DNA of 64,000 nt from NCBI GenBank assembly GCA_023206055.1, contig CP065367.1, positions 1,364,001-1,428,000 on the forward strand, read 5' to 3'. Position 1 is the stretch's first letter, and every line of letters starts with the position of its first letter. Source of the stretch: Vibrio cyclitrophicus (lineage in GTDB: Bacteria > Pseudomonadota > Gammaproteobacteria > Enterobacterales > Vibrionaceae). A program made the translations under genes and the position numbers. This document shows positions 35,948 to 45,151 of this stretch, one piece after another. A model generated the notes under the pieces. That model had not been told where the DNA came from. It saw nothing but the letters and a program-made list of their open reading frames with translations, and did no database searches.

Positions 35948-36652
35948 TTAGTGAGCTTCGCTTCCAAGTTCGAGCAAGGTCGCGTTACCGCCCACGGCTG
36001 TTATATTTATAGTTCGCGTACGCTCGGTAATGAAGCGCAGCGATAGGTGTGGATCGTTAGCAACATTCATTGCCGTTAGATCCGTTTCAGCTACTAAACC
36101 GACGATTGCACCGTCACGCTTAGCAAGTTGTAAATTGATAGCTTGAGCTGTTTGTGAGTTACCCACGTAACCCGCACTTCGTACATCGCAAGACAGCAGC
36201 TGTTGAGCAGCGTCATACGAGGCAACCTGTACTAGGTTGGTTGGTAGATTCGCTTGTTTCGCGGCGTCAGCAATTAAGGTGTTGAACTGCACGTCATCAC
36301 TGCACAATTGAACGCTGTTACCAGCCAACAGTGCAGCAGTAATCATTGCCGTTGCTGTTTGCAGCGCTGGCACTTTCTCTTCGCAATCATCAACAATCAC
36401 CAAAGCCACGCCACGACCTGCAGCATATAGCTCGTTGGTTTCGCCCGTAAGACCCGCCATAAGGTGATGTTCAGAAAGCAGTGCAGACGCTTGCTCTAGA
36501 TGGTAAGTCGCGACTGCTGCCAAAGGCGCAGATTGACTTTCGATCTCTGATTTAAATGAAAGTACCTGAGCACTCTTATGATCAAAGTCGGTAAGATTCC
36601 ATTGTTCCCACGCTAGCAAAGCATCAGAAAAACCTGTCACTTGATGAACCAT
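35948..36652 (-). CDS. Detached PutA C-terminal ALDH-superfamily domain
   Basis: 234 residues, starting 11 bases after the putA stop. The body is an aldehyde-dehydrogenase-like domain without a catalytic cysteine motif. The C-terminus TRTINITAVGGNATLLELG matches the conserved C-terminal motif that ends long bifunctional PutA proteins (type B/C), where it caps substrate channelling. Here it is encoded as a separate polypeptide, so the two chains likely assemble. It is often annotated as 1-pyrroline-5-carboxylate dehydrogenase, which is misleading since no active site is visible. Confidence 0.75.
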   Translation of the reverse strand: MVHQVTGFSDALLAWEQWNLTDFDHKSAQVLSFKSEIESQSAPLAAVATYHLEQASALLSEHHLMAGLTGETNELYAAGRGVALVIVDDCEEKVPALQTATAMITAALLAGNSVQLCSDDVQFNTLIADAAKQANLPTNLVQVASYDAAQQLLSCDVRSAGYVGNSQTAQAINLQLAKRDGAIVGLVAETDLTAMNVANDPHLSLRFITERTRTINITAVGGNATLLELGSEAH

Positions 36653-36663
36653 GATACTGCTCC

Positions 36664-39600
36664 TTATGCCTTGTCTTGTGATTGAGAAAACTGAACATCA
36701 GTAAAGCGATATAGGTAGTGAGGACCACCCGCTTTAGGACCTGTACCTGACAAACCTTGACCACCAAATGGTTGCACACCAACAACAGCGCCTACTTGGT
36801 CACGGTTGATGTAGCAGTTACCCACTCGAACGTGTTTTTCTATCCAACGGTAAGTTGTTTCGTTACGGCTGTGGATGCCCATGGTTAAGCCAAAACCGGT
36901 TTGGTTAATTTGGTCTACGACTTGCGCTAACTCACTTGCCTTGAAGCGAACGATGTGTAGCACAGGGCCAAACTGTTCTTCTGTCAAACAGCTGATGTCA
37001 TCAATTTCAAAAGCACTTGGTGGAACAAAGTCACCATGTTTACAATCAGAACCTAAAGAAAGTTGCGCCACCTTCTTCTGGGTATTAGTCATGTTTTCTA
37101 AGTGAGCCAACAACTTCTGTTTCGCATTTTGATCGATAACCGGACCAACATCCGTTTTATGAAGATGTGGGATACCAACACTCAGTTCGTCCATTGCACC
37201 GTGAATCAATCCAACCACGCGGTCTGCAATGTCTTCTTGGATGTAAAGCACACGCAGTGCAGAACAACGTTGGCCTGCAGAAGCAAACGCAGAACGAATC
37301 ACATCACGAACCACTTGTTCAGGCAGTGCGGTACTGTCGACGATCATTGCGTTCTGACCACCCGTTTCCGCGATAAACGGAACAGGTTTAGCATTGCGAC
37401 TTGCCAGTGACACGTTGATACGTTGCGCCGTTGGTGTTGAACCCGTAAAGGCAACACCTGCAATCGCATCATGGCTAGTTAACGCACTGCCGATCTCAGC
37501 ACCACGACCTGGTAGTAACTGAATCGTGCCAGCAGGGAAGCCTGCTTCATTCATCAGTTCAACCGCACGAGCAGCAATTAAGCTTGTTTGCTCGGCAGGC
37601 TTCGCCACAACCGTGTTACCTGCAACCAAAGCTGCTGTAATTTGGCCAAGGAAGATAGCCAGAGGGAAGTTCCAAGGGCTGATACAAACGAACACGCCAC
37701 GACCTTGTCGAGAAGCGATTCGTGTTTGGCCGTCAAAACCTTTTAGTTCGAAACCTTGTAGGTTGTCAGCTTGTTTTGCGTAGTAACGACAGAAGTCGAC
37801 CGCTTCACGTACTTCATCAACACTATCGTGAATTGTCTTACCCGCTTCTTGATGACAAATCGCCACCAGCTCAGCCAGGTTGTCTTCCATCAGGTCAGCC
37901 AGCTTATTAAGTGCAGCCGCTTTGGTTTCAACCGAAGTTGCGTTCCAATCAGCGAATGCTGCGTCTGCGCCAGTGATCGCTGCGGAAACATGATCAAGGT
38001 TAGCGAAAGCCACCTTGCCCACATGAATACGACGATCGTAAGGTGCGGTTACTTGCTCAACGTTCTGATCAGCCTTGATCATGCTTTCGGCAAAAGATTC
38101 ACCGTTGATCACAGGGCCAGCAGTCCATTGATTATTAAGGAATGTTTTTACCTGTGCTTCAAACTGATGCGCTTCACTCTCGATATCAATATTCACACCG
38201 TAAGAGTTTTTACGCTCAGGGAATACGGCCGGTGGCAAAGGAATCTTAGTGTTGTGCAATGTATCGAATGCCAGAAGCATATCGACAGGGTGTTGAGTCA
38301 GCTCTGCCACAGGGCAACGCGCGTCAACCAGACGGTGTACAAACGAGCTGTTTGCACCGTTTTCTAGCAAGCGACGTACTAGGTATGGCAGTAGGTCTTT
38401 ATGGCTTCCAACAGGTGCGTAGATACGTACCGACTGTTGGTAAGCTTCCATTGCATGGTTGTAAAGAGAATCACCCATGCCGTGTAAGCGTTGGAATTCA
38501 AAGTCTTTATGGTCAGTCATTACTGCAATTGCAGAAACGGTGTGAGCATTATGGCTCGCAAACTGCGGGAAGATATTGCCACGAACACTTGGACTCAATA
38601 GGTAACGCGCACAAGCAAGGTAAGCTACGTCTGTCGCTTCTTTGCGTGTGTAAACTGGGTAATCAGTAAAGCCAGCTTGTTGTGACCATTTGATCTCGCT
38701 GTCCCAGTACGCGCCTTTCACCAAGCGAAGCGGGATTAAATCACCCTGCTCTTTTGCTAGACGGTTTAGCCATACTAGAACCGGAAGCGCACGTTTTGAG
38801 TAAGCTTGAATAACCAGACCAAATTTACCCCAACCTTTTACAAGGTCAGTGCGGTACAGTTTTTCGAATAGTTTAAGAGATAGCTCAAGGCGATCCGCTT
38901 CTTCAGCATCAATCGTAATCGCAACATCGAGCTCTACTGCTCGGCGCAATAGCTGCTCTAGCGTGTCGCAAAGTTCCGTCAATACACGTTCTTCATTCGC
39001 TACTTCGTAACGTGGATGAAGCGCAGAAAGCTTGATAGAAACAGACGGTGCAGGGCTCGATTTTGAAGATACGTATGTGTCTCGACCTACGGCTTCAATC
39101 GCCATTAGGTAATCTTTGAAGTATTTGTTTGCGTCTGCCGTGGTCAGTGCGGCTTCACCTAGCATGTCGTATGAGTAGGTAAAACCTTTGTCACGCATAG
39201 ACTTACCGTTCTTTTGCGCTTCAGCAATGCTGCGGCCAAGAACGAATTGGTGACCCATCACCTTCATTGCTTGGTGCATCGCTTTGCGAATCACCGGCTC
39301 AGAAAGCTTGTTCACTAAACGGTTTACCGCTTGACCTGCACTCTGCTCGTTAGATGAAAGCCCAACCACCTTACCTGTTAGCATTAATCCCCAAGTGGAT
39401 GCGTTAACAAACACTGAGTCAGAATTCTTTAGGTGAGATTTCCAATCCGCAACGCTGAGTTTGTCGCGAATCAGTGCATCAGCCGTTGCTGAATCAGGAA
39501 TACGCATCAAGGCTTCCGCCAGACACATCAGCAAGATGCCCTCTTGAGTATCTAAGCTATATTCAAGCAACAGTGCATCGATCATCTGGATAGAAGTCTT

Positions 39601-39801
39601 ATCCGCACGGATAGCTTCGATCAACGAGGTCGTTTTCTCTGAAATTTGCTGCTTTTCTGACTCAGAAGGGGTAGCTAGCGGCAGAAGTTGCTCTAGCCAT
39701 TGGGTTTCATCCACCATATATAATGGTGAGATAAGCGTCCAAAGATCAGCAAGCGACTGCTCGTTGAATTCTGGCTTTAACACATCAGTAGCTGTAAACA
39801 T
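36664..39801 (-). CDS. putA: Bifunctional proline dehydrogenase / 1-pyrroline-5-carboxylate dehydrogenase
   Basis: 1045 residues. The proline dehydrogenase barrel spans about 100-500 (YDMLGEAALT, LVKGAYWDSEI, ASHNAHTVSAIAVM). The P5C dehydrogenase domain spans about 550-1040, with Glu812 in AETGGQNAM and catalytic Cys846 in GQRCSAL. It oxidises proline to glutamate using FAD then NAD+. There is no N-terminal ribbon-helix-helix repressor domain, so regulation falls to the AraC gene upstream. Confidence 0.96.
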   Translation of the reverse strand: MFTATDVLKPEFNEQSLADLWTLISPLYMVDETQWLEQLLPLATPSESEKQQISEKTTSLIEAIRADKTSIQMIDALLLEYSLDTQEGILLMCLAEALMRIPDSATADALIRDKLSVADWKSHLKNSDSVFVNASTWGLMLTGKVVGLSSNEQSAGQAVNRLVNKLSEPVIRKAMHQAMKVMGHQFVLGRSIAEAQKNGKSMRDKGFTYSYDMLGEAALTTADANKYFKDYLMAIEAVGRDTYVSSKSSPAPSVSIKLSALHPRYEVANEERVLTELCDTLEQLLRRAVELDVAITIDAEEADRLELSLKLFEKLYRTDLVKGWGKFGLVIQAYSKRALPVLVWLNRLAKEQGDLIPLRLVKGAYWDSEIKWSQQAGFTDYPVYTRKEATDVAYLACARYLLSPSVRGNIFPQFASHNAHTVSAIAVMTDHKDFEFQRLHGMGDSLYNHAMEAYQQSVRIYAPVGSHKDLLPYLVRRLLENGANSSFVHRLVDARCPVAELTQHPVDMLLAFDTLHNTKIPLPPAVFPERKNSYGVNIDIESEAHQFEAQVKTFLNNQWTAGPVINGESFAESMIKADQNVEQVTAPYDRRIHVGKVAFANLDHVSAAITGADAAFADWNATSVETKAAALNKLADLMEDNLAELVAICHQEAGKTIHDSVDEVREAVDFCRYYAKQADNLQGFELKGFDGQTRIASRQGRGVFVCISPWNFPLAIFLGQITAALVAGNTVVAKPAEQTSLIAARAVELMNEAGFPAGTIQLLPGRGAEIGSALTSHDAIAGVAFTGSTPTAQRINVSLASRNAKPVPFIAETGGQNAMIVDSTALPEQVVRDVIRSAFASAGQRCSALRVLYIQEDIADRVVGLIHGAMDELSVGIPHLHKTDVGPVIDQNAKQKLLAHLENMTNTQKKVAQLSLGSDCKHGDFVPPSAFEIDDISCLTEEQFGPVLHIVRFKASELAQVVDQINQTGFGLTMGIHSRNETTYRWIEKHVRVGNCYINRDQVGAVVGVQPFGGQGLSGTGPKAGGPHYLYRFTDVQFSQSQDKA

Positions 39802-39982
39802 GCGTTTTCCTTAATCTCACACCCGGAATTAGCCCGGGATCTCTACAATGGCTGCAGTGTATTTAGAGTATATAAGGATTACTTGTCAAAAACTCCGAGT
39901 TTTTTGCTAAAAACTCGCTTTATTAACAAAACAAACACAAGGTCACATATGAAACTTTAAAATAATATGCCGTTTTGTTTTT

Positions 39983-40807
39983 TTATTTAACAGAAATTTG
40001 CTTTTTGTATTGAGATGGTGACATGCCTTGAAGGCGAGAAAAGGTGTGAGTAAAGGAAGATTGACCGGAGAAACCAGCCAACTCAGCGACCTGACCAAGG
40101 CTAAGATTCCCTTGTTCAATAAGGCGTCGAGAGCGGTCGATACGCTTACCTAAAACATATTGGTGTGGGGTAATGCCCATTTGATCTTTGAAGAGCATGT
40201 GGAACTGGCTTTCACCCAAGAACACACTGCCCGCCAATTGCGCCACAGAGATTTTGTTTGCTAAATGTTGCTCGATATAGCGATCCAACGCTTCTAGATC
40301 GAAACGCGAATCTTTAATCGAGGTTTCAAATGCCGAGATGTGTCTCTGTAACAGCGCAACCACCGTGTCATTGCACGCGCGGCTCAATAACAAATCATCA
40401 GGGCTCGCCTGCATCTCCTGCACTAACATGTGAATAAGCTTTTGAATTTGCGCATCTAATTGGAAATAGATGTTGGATGATGCCAGTTGGTTTATCTTCT
40501 CTAACATCAAAGGGTCATCATCACTCGGCATTGGCATATTGAGCACCAAGATATCCGACTGACCCACGACTCCACCGAAAGCATGATCAGAGCTAGCGGT
40601 AACCACACAACCCTGTCCAGGCCCAACCAGATTGCCTTTACCACTGACTTCAAATTCCGCCTGACCTTTTAAACCTATCACCACCTGAGAATAGTGGTGT
40701 TCATGACAATCCATATGCGATGGCAGTGTAATGATCTCTGCAGGGCGAGGGCCAGTAAGGCCTAGCGGGGACAAGTCTAGATTTGGAAAAGGTAAAGGTT
40801 TTGGCAT
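39983..40807 (-). CDS. putR: AraC-family regulator of proline utilisation (PutR-like)
   Basis: 274 residues. The N-terminal cupin-like sensor (DCHEHHYSQVVIGLKGQAEFEV) precedes the AraC helix-turn-helix (about 175-270; VAELAGFSGQSSFTHTFSRLQGMSPSQYKK). It is directly upstream of putA on the same strand. Position supports activation of put genes; the ligand is presumably proline. The 181-base gap to putA holds the palindrome AAAACTCCGAGTTTT near 39888-39902. Confidence 0.8.
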   Translation of the reverse strand: MPKPLPFPNLDLSPLGLTGPRPAEIITLPSHMDCHEHHYSQVVIGLKGQAEFEVSGKGNLVGPGQGCVVTASSDHAFGGVVGQSDILVLNMPMPSDDDPLMLEKINQLASSNIYFQLDAQIQKLIHMLVQEMQASPDDLLLSRACNDTVVALLQRHISAFETSIKDSRFDLEALDRYIEQHLANKISVAQLAGSVFLGESQFHMLFKDQMGITPHQYVLGKRIDRSRRLIEQGNLSLGQVAELAGFSGQSSFTHTFSRLQGMSPSQYKKQISVK

Positions 40808-40875
40808 GACAGCAAAATATTCAGGTCGACATACTAAGAATAATACTCTGAAATCTTCATAAGATGAATTTGTAA

Positions 40876-41037
40876 ATGATCATCCGAGCTATTTCCTACC
40901 CTAGAGGCATGATCATCATTACGATCCTCTTGATCATGCCTCCGGAAAGATGATCAAGAGTGCACAAACTACGGCCATTGTAAAACCAATCGTTCCGGTG
41001 AGTTTAGGGGGATTCATAAGCAGTCATCCGGAAATTT
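40876..41037. promoter_or_regulatory. Origin-distal RctB-binding cluster
   Basis: Four TGATCA-core iterons occur at 40876, 40909, 40930 and 40950 (for example ATGATCATCATT). They are mixed with elements that also occur in the origin control region: TCCGGAAAGATGATCAAG (compare the version at 61164-61182), ATCGTTCCGG (near 40988 and 61188), and a TTTCCTACCC motif whose inverse GGGTAGGAAA occurs at 61414-61423. Shared modules argue strongly for RctB binding. In V. cholerae an RctB-binding cluster away from the origin has been reported. The surrounding 40808-41178 has no gene. Confidence 0.72.
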
Positions 41038-41178
41038 AACTGCGTCATGGGAGCACCTTCAACCGCAGCGAACTATCTAAGATTCCGAGTATTGCGAGAG
41101 CTATAAGCGTTCGATTACTTGCTGAAGTTTTAAAATATTTACTCTAGGTTCTCAATTCTCACATTGAGCGGCGTTTAT

Positions 41179-41194
41179 AGGGGAATTCCCCCCT
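41179..41194. promoter_or_regulatory. VqmA-binding palindrome in the vqmR promoter
   Basis: AGGGGAATTCCCCCCT, close to the G-tract/C-tract dyad bound by VqmA upstream of vqmR in V. cholerae. It lies about 40-50 bases before the predicted sRNA start. Confidence 0.75.
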
Positions 41195-41227
41195 TATGCA
41201 TAAGCACTCCTAGGAGTAGATTCATCG

Positions 41228-41371
41228 ACAGAGTAGTAAGTCACTCTGGGTATCTAACTGATGCCTCGGTTTAATTTGCATGACCCTCGTGAATTAAACT
41301 GAAAATCTTCTACATGTCGACAAGGCATATCTTGTCTTTGGCCAGCCCCTCTTCAGGCTGGCTTTTTTTTG
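41228..41371 (+). ncRNA. vqmR: VqmR small regulatory RNA
   Basis: A gene-free stretch ends in a perfect rho-independent terminator (GCCAGCC/GGCTGGC at 41341-41362, then eight T). It begins downstream of a VqmA-type operator and lies directly upstream of vqmA. Length (~140 nt) and position match VqmR, the Hfq-dependent sRNA induced by VqmA and the autoinducer DPO. The 5' end is estimated. Confidence 0.75.
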
Positions 41372-41544
41372 TCTGTTTATCACCCTTTTCGTTTATCTAT
41401 CCCGCGTGATTGAAGCAGTTCGTCAGTAATCCGTTTAACTAATATTCAACCCCAATTTTTGGTGTCGATTTCGGTCTCTAATTACCATTGCAGCGCTATA
41501 ATAAACTGATATCATCGTTATACTTATAATTACGAGATAAAACT

Positions 41545-42264
41545 TTGCCAGATCAACTCAACTCCATACATCATTCTTTGTTCAAACAACTTCCAGGCTG
41601 CTGGGGTTGTAAAGATACTGACTCGGTTTTTGTATACGCAAATCTCGCTTACAACCAATTAATTGGGTTGATGCCGGGTGAAAGTTGCACTGGCTTAACC
41701 GATTTCGATATGCCGAGCCAAACAACCGAATGTGCGAAAGACTTCAGGGCTCAAGACAAACATGTGATGGATACACGCAGTACCCTTAAGATCCTCGATA
41801 TTCACCCTTATCCAGACGGACGCTGGCACGCCCATATCTTTACCAAAACCCCTTGGCTTGATGATGACGACAAGGTGCAAGGCACGATTTTTTATGGCCA
41901 AGAGCTTACCGACACCGCGATCTTAGAGGTTGGTCATTGGGTTTGTCAGGCCACCGGAACAAAAGGCAATCAGGCATCGCTTGCGGGGTCAGAGCCGCGT
42001 GTGTCTAAACTGAAAAAGCGGCTGACTTCGAGAGAATCAGAGGTGCTGTTCTTACTGCTTTTCGGTAAGAAACCTCAGTACATTGCGTTGACGTTGAATA
42101 TTTCAATCAAGACCGTCGAAGGACATGTCGCAAGGTTGAAGCAGAAGTTCGATGCACGCAGTAAGAGCCAGTTAATAGAGTATGCATTAGATTCAGGATT
42201 AGGCTCAGTGATCCCCGAAACTCTGCTCAAAAAACAGATTTCTGTTGTTCTGCACAGTGACTGA
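41545..42264 (+). CDS. vqmA: Quorum-sensing receptor/activator VqmA
   Basis: 239 residues with an N-terminal PAS domain (about 1-120) and a C-terminal LuxR-type helix-turn-helix (about 160-225; LTSRESEVLFLLLFGKKPQYIALTLNISIKTVEGHVARLKQKF). The start is TTG. VqmA binds 3,5-dimethylpyrazin-2-ol (DPO) and activates vqmR. The upstream operator and sRNA make the identification strong. Confidence 0.88.
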   Translation: MPDQLNSIHHSLFKQLPGCWGCKDTDSVFVYANLAYNQLIGLMPGESCTGLTDFDMPSQTTECAKDFRAQDKHVMDTRSTLKILDIHPYPDGRWHAHIFTKTPWLDDDDKVQGTIFYGQELTDTAILEVGHWVCQATGTKGNQASLAGSEPRVSKLKKRLTSRESEVLFLLLFGKKPQYIALTLNISIKTVEGHVARLKQKFDARSKSQLIEYALDSGLGSVIPETLLKKQISVVLHSD

Positions 42265-42290
42265 TTGACTGTTCAACTGAAAATGCAGAC

Positions 42291-42335
42291 AAAAAAATGC
42301 CGTTGATTTCATAAGTCTAATCAACGGCATTTTTG
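42291..42335. terminator. Bidirectional terminator
   Basis: AATGCCGTTGATT and its inverse AATCAACGGCATT, flanked by A7 and T5, between convergent vqmA and pdxH. Confidence 0.93.
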
Positions 42336-42366
42336 GATCTATTAAGCAGCTAAGCGATCAAGCAGC

Positions 42367-43002
42367 CTAAGGCGCTAGGCGATCAATATCCCAGCTGTTG
42401 TCTTGGCGAGAGAACAAGAAACGGTCGTGCAAGCGGTGTTCACCACCCTGCCAAAACTCAATGCTATCCACACGCACACGGAAACCACCCCAGAAAGAAG
42501 GCACAGGAATCTCTCCTTTAGCAAACTTCTGTTTAAGCTCTAGATACTTACCTTCTAAAATCCCACGAGCTGAGATGCGGCTACTCTGCTTACTTGCAAT
42601 CGCGGCTAATTGGCTCTCTTTTGGACGTGACGAGAAGTACTTCATATTTTCCATAGCGGTCAGCTTTTCAGCCGTGCCCGTAATATGAACTTGTCGCTCA
42701 AGTGGGTGCCAAGGGAAGTGCAAACTGATTTTGCTGTTGTGCTCAAGTTGGTGCGCTTTACGGCTACCTAAGTTGGTGTAAAAAACTAACCCGTCTTTAT
42801 CAACATTCTTCAGCAGAACAATGCGTTGGAATGGTTGACCGTTTTCATCAACCGTAGCAACTGTCATGGCAGTAGGGTCCGTCAACTTAGCTTCAATGGC
42901 TTGCTCTAGCCATAGATTGAATTGCTCAATCGGGTCTGCGGCCAAGTCTTTACGTCTCAATCCACCCTTAGCGTATTCGCGACGAATATCTGTCAGTTCC
43001 AT
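42367..43002 (-). CDS. pdxH: Pyridoxamine 5'-phosphate oxidase
   Basis: 211 residues from ATG at 43002 (MELTDIRREYAKGGL), preceded by AAGGAG; the longer frame adds 34 unsupported residues. FMN-binding and C-terminal signatures are present (ATVDENGQPFQRIVLLK; FWQGGEHRLHDRFLFSRQ). It makes pyridoxal 5'-phosphate from PNP/PMP in the cytosol. It is a single gene divergent from the second sensor kinase. Confidence 0.96.
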   Translation of the reverse strand: MELTDIRREYAKGGLRRKDLAADPIEQFNLWLEQAIEAKLTDPTAMTVATVDENGQPFQRIVLLKNVDKDGLVFYTNLGSRKAHQLEHNSKISLHFPWHPLERQVHITGTAEKLTAMENMKYFSSRPKESQLAAIASKQSSRISARGILEGKYLELKQKFAKGEIPVPSFWGGFRVRVDSIEFWQGGEHRLHDRFLFSRQDNSWDIDRLAP

Positions 43003-43169
43003 TTGGTTGCTCCTTTCAATTTTTTTGTGATTTTGCGCTGTAATCCTTTGAAACACAAGTCTAAGCCATGGTTTTGTCTCACAGAAGGTTCTCTGTGTTA
43101 ACAAGATCTCGGTACTCTATCCATCATATTGATAATCTTTATACAAACCGATTACAAGCTGAGATCCGA

Positions 43170-45092
43170 GTGACTAAAATACGGCCTAACCTAATGACGC
43201 CCTTTGTTTTATTCTCATTGTTATTGGGAGCTGCAGGGCTGACCGCAACCCACTTTATGGCAGTGCAATTCCAAGAAAAAATCGTCACTCAGCAACTCGA
43301 TGAAGTGGCTAATAAAGCCAATCTACAAATCGACTCTGAATTGGACAAATTCAAACAGATCCCAGATTTACTCAGTCATGACCCACGTCTGCTTTCTTAT
43401 TTTGACTCATCACCACAAACAGACAAGATCTCCGCTGAGCAGCTCAATCAATTACTATTTGAATGGTCGAATCAAAGCCAAGCCGACACTATCTATATTC
43501 ATGACCCGAGCGGTACTGTGGTCGCTTCCAGTAATTACCAAAATCCTCGCACCTTTGTAGGCGAGAACTTCTGGTTTCGTCCCTACTTTGCATCTGCCAT
43601 TCAAGGCAAAAACACACAATATGTTGCCCTAGGCGCCCGCTCGAATGTCCGAGGTTATTTTTTATCTTCACCGCTGTATGTTGAGAATGACATTGTTGGC
43701 GTCATTACCGTTAAAGTGAGTTTAGAAAACCTCGAAAACATCATAACTAGCGACGACTTTGAGATCGTAGTACTCGACTCGAACCAAGTGGTGTTTCTTT
43801 CAAGCCAAGCACCTTGGCTTTATCATTCCTTGTTGCCATTAACTCAGCAACAGCAGACCGATATCGCACTTCAACGCCAATACGGTCAGAGCGAAATTTC
43901 GATCATTGAAGCCTTTCGCTCTTTCAACTCTAAACAAGAGGTTAATAGCGCCGAGCATCCTAACGATATTCAACCAAATAGAGTGCAAAAGGAGCTCACA
44001 GCTAACCAATTATTTAAACTCGGGGCTTTCAATCTCTACCCAGCAACCGTCAGTAACAATCATTACCAAGTGGTCGCACTAAAAGAGACCAAAGCTGAGC
44101 TTATTAAAGTCTTGCAGATCGATGCCATCTTCGTTGTGATTTACAGCTTGGTGATGCTCATCGCTTGGTCGTGGCGCCAGACTTATCTCGCGAAAGTGGC
44201 GTTGACCCGACTCAACCAAAACCTGGAGCAAACCGTTGATAAACGTACCCACTACTTGAAGCAATCCAATCAACAACTGCAGCAAACCATCTTTCAATAC
44301 CAAGAGTCCCAGTTGAAGTTGAAACAGACAGAACAAGAGCTCACCCAAACTGCGAAACTAGCGGTACTAGGAGAGCTGTCAGCCAGCATTAACCACGAAA
44401 TCAACCAACCGCTTGCTGCTCTTCGAACCTACAGTGAAAACAGCTTAAAGCTACTTGAAATGGAACGAACCGATTTGGTGAAAAGCAATCTGGAGAAAAT
44501 GATTGGCCTCAATAACACCATTACCGACATCATCGCGCGTCTTAAAGTTTTCACTCGCAAGGTCACCAAGCAAGAACATCACGTGGCAAACCTGCATCAA
44601 TCGATTAACAACGCGACCAGTATTCTGAGCGCAGTGATGATCAAGAGAGGCATCACGCTAAGGCTAAGCACAGTGCCAGACGACATTAACATTGCGATTC
44701 ATCCAACCGAACTCGAGCAAGTATTGGTGAACCTGATTCACAACGCGACTCAGGCACTTCAGCAGCAAGCGCTTGAACAGAAAATCTTGCAGGAGCAACA
44801 AAATCTGGAAAACGTAGACCAACAGGTCAGCCCACAGATAGGCATCGAATGGCAACTGCATCATGACTCTTGTCAGTTGGTCATTTGGGATAACGGAATT
44901 GGCATACCCGATGACAAACTAGAACAGCTATTCGACCCATTTTTTACCACCAAACCGGAAGGCTTAGGGCTAGGGCTTTCAATATCGAAACGGATTATTG
45001 AAGCGTATCACGGCACGATCAGAGCGAACCAATTAGAGCCTTCAGGCATGGTATTCTCGCTAAACATCCCGTTATATAACCATAAGGGCTAA
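43170..45092 (+). CDS. Second DctB-like sensor histidine kinase
   Basis: About 640 residues from GTG 43170; the open frame extends upstream to 43068 but overlaps the pdxH control region, so the start is uncertain (ATG 43194 is also possible). A membrane helix near 10-30, a periplasmic dCache-like domain, and a second helix near 315-335 precede a coiled coil rich in Gln. The H-box has His409 in SINHEINQPLAALRTYSENS; the ATPase domain shows NLIHNATQAL and EGLGLGLSISKRI. It is followed by a DctD-like regulator and then the lap genes. The ligand is unknown. Confidence 0.85.
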   Translation: MTKIRPNLMTPFVLFSLLLGAAGLTATHFMAVQFQEKIVTQQLDEVANKANLQIDSELDKFKQIPDLLSHDPRLLSYFDSSPQTDKISAEQLNQLLFEWSNQSQADTIYIHDPSGTVVASSNYQNPRTFVGENFWFRPYFASAIQGKNTQYVALGARSNVRGYFLSSPLYVENDIVGVITVKVSLENLENIITSDDFEIVVLDSNQVVFLSSQAPWLYHSLLPLTQQQQTDIALQRQYGQSEISIIEAFRSFNSKQEVNSAEHPNDIQPNRVQKELTANQLFKLGAFNLYPATVSNNHYQVVALKETKAELIKVLQIDAIFVVIYSLVMLIAWSWRQTYLAKVALTRLNQNLEQTVDKRTHYLKQSNQQLQQTIFQYQESQLKLKQTEQELTQTAKLAVLGELSASINHEINQPLAALRTYSENSLKLLEMERTDLVKSNLEKMIGLNNTITDIIARLKVFTRKVTKQEHHVANLHQSINNATSILSAVMIKRGITLRLSTVPDDINIAIHPTELEQVLVNLIHNATQALQQQALEQKILQEQQNLENVDQQVSPQIGIEWQLHHDSCQLVIWDNGIGIPDDKLEQLFDPFFTTKPEGLGLGLSISKRIIEAYHGTIRANQLEPSGMVFSLNIPLYNHKG

Positions 45093-45151
45093 CACGCCGT
45101 TGTTATCGTTGATTAGAAAACGAATCTCACATACTGCTAAGGACTCGACTT

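Noticed and set aside
37771..38367. 198-residue open frame opposite putA
   Set aside because: Antisense shadow of the well-conserved putA frame; no start signal or recognisable domain.
41228..41371. Qrr-type quorum-sensing sRNA
   Set aside because: No Qrr core sequence; the VqmA-like operator and adjacent vqmA point to VqmR instead.
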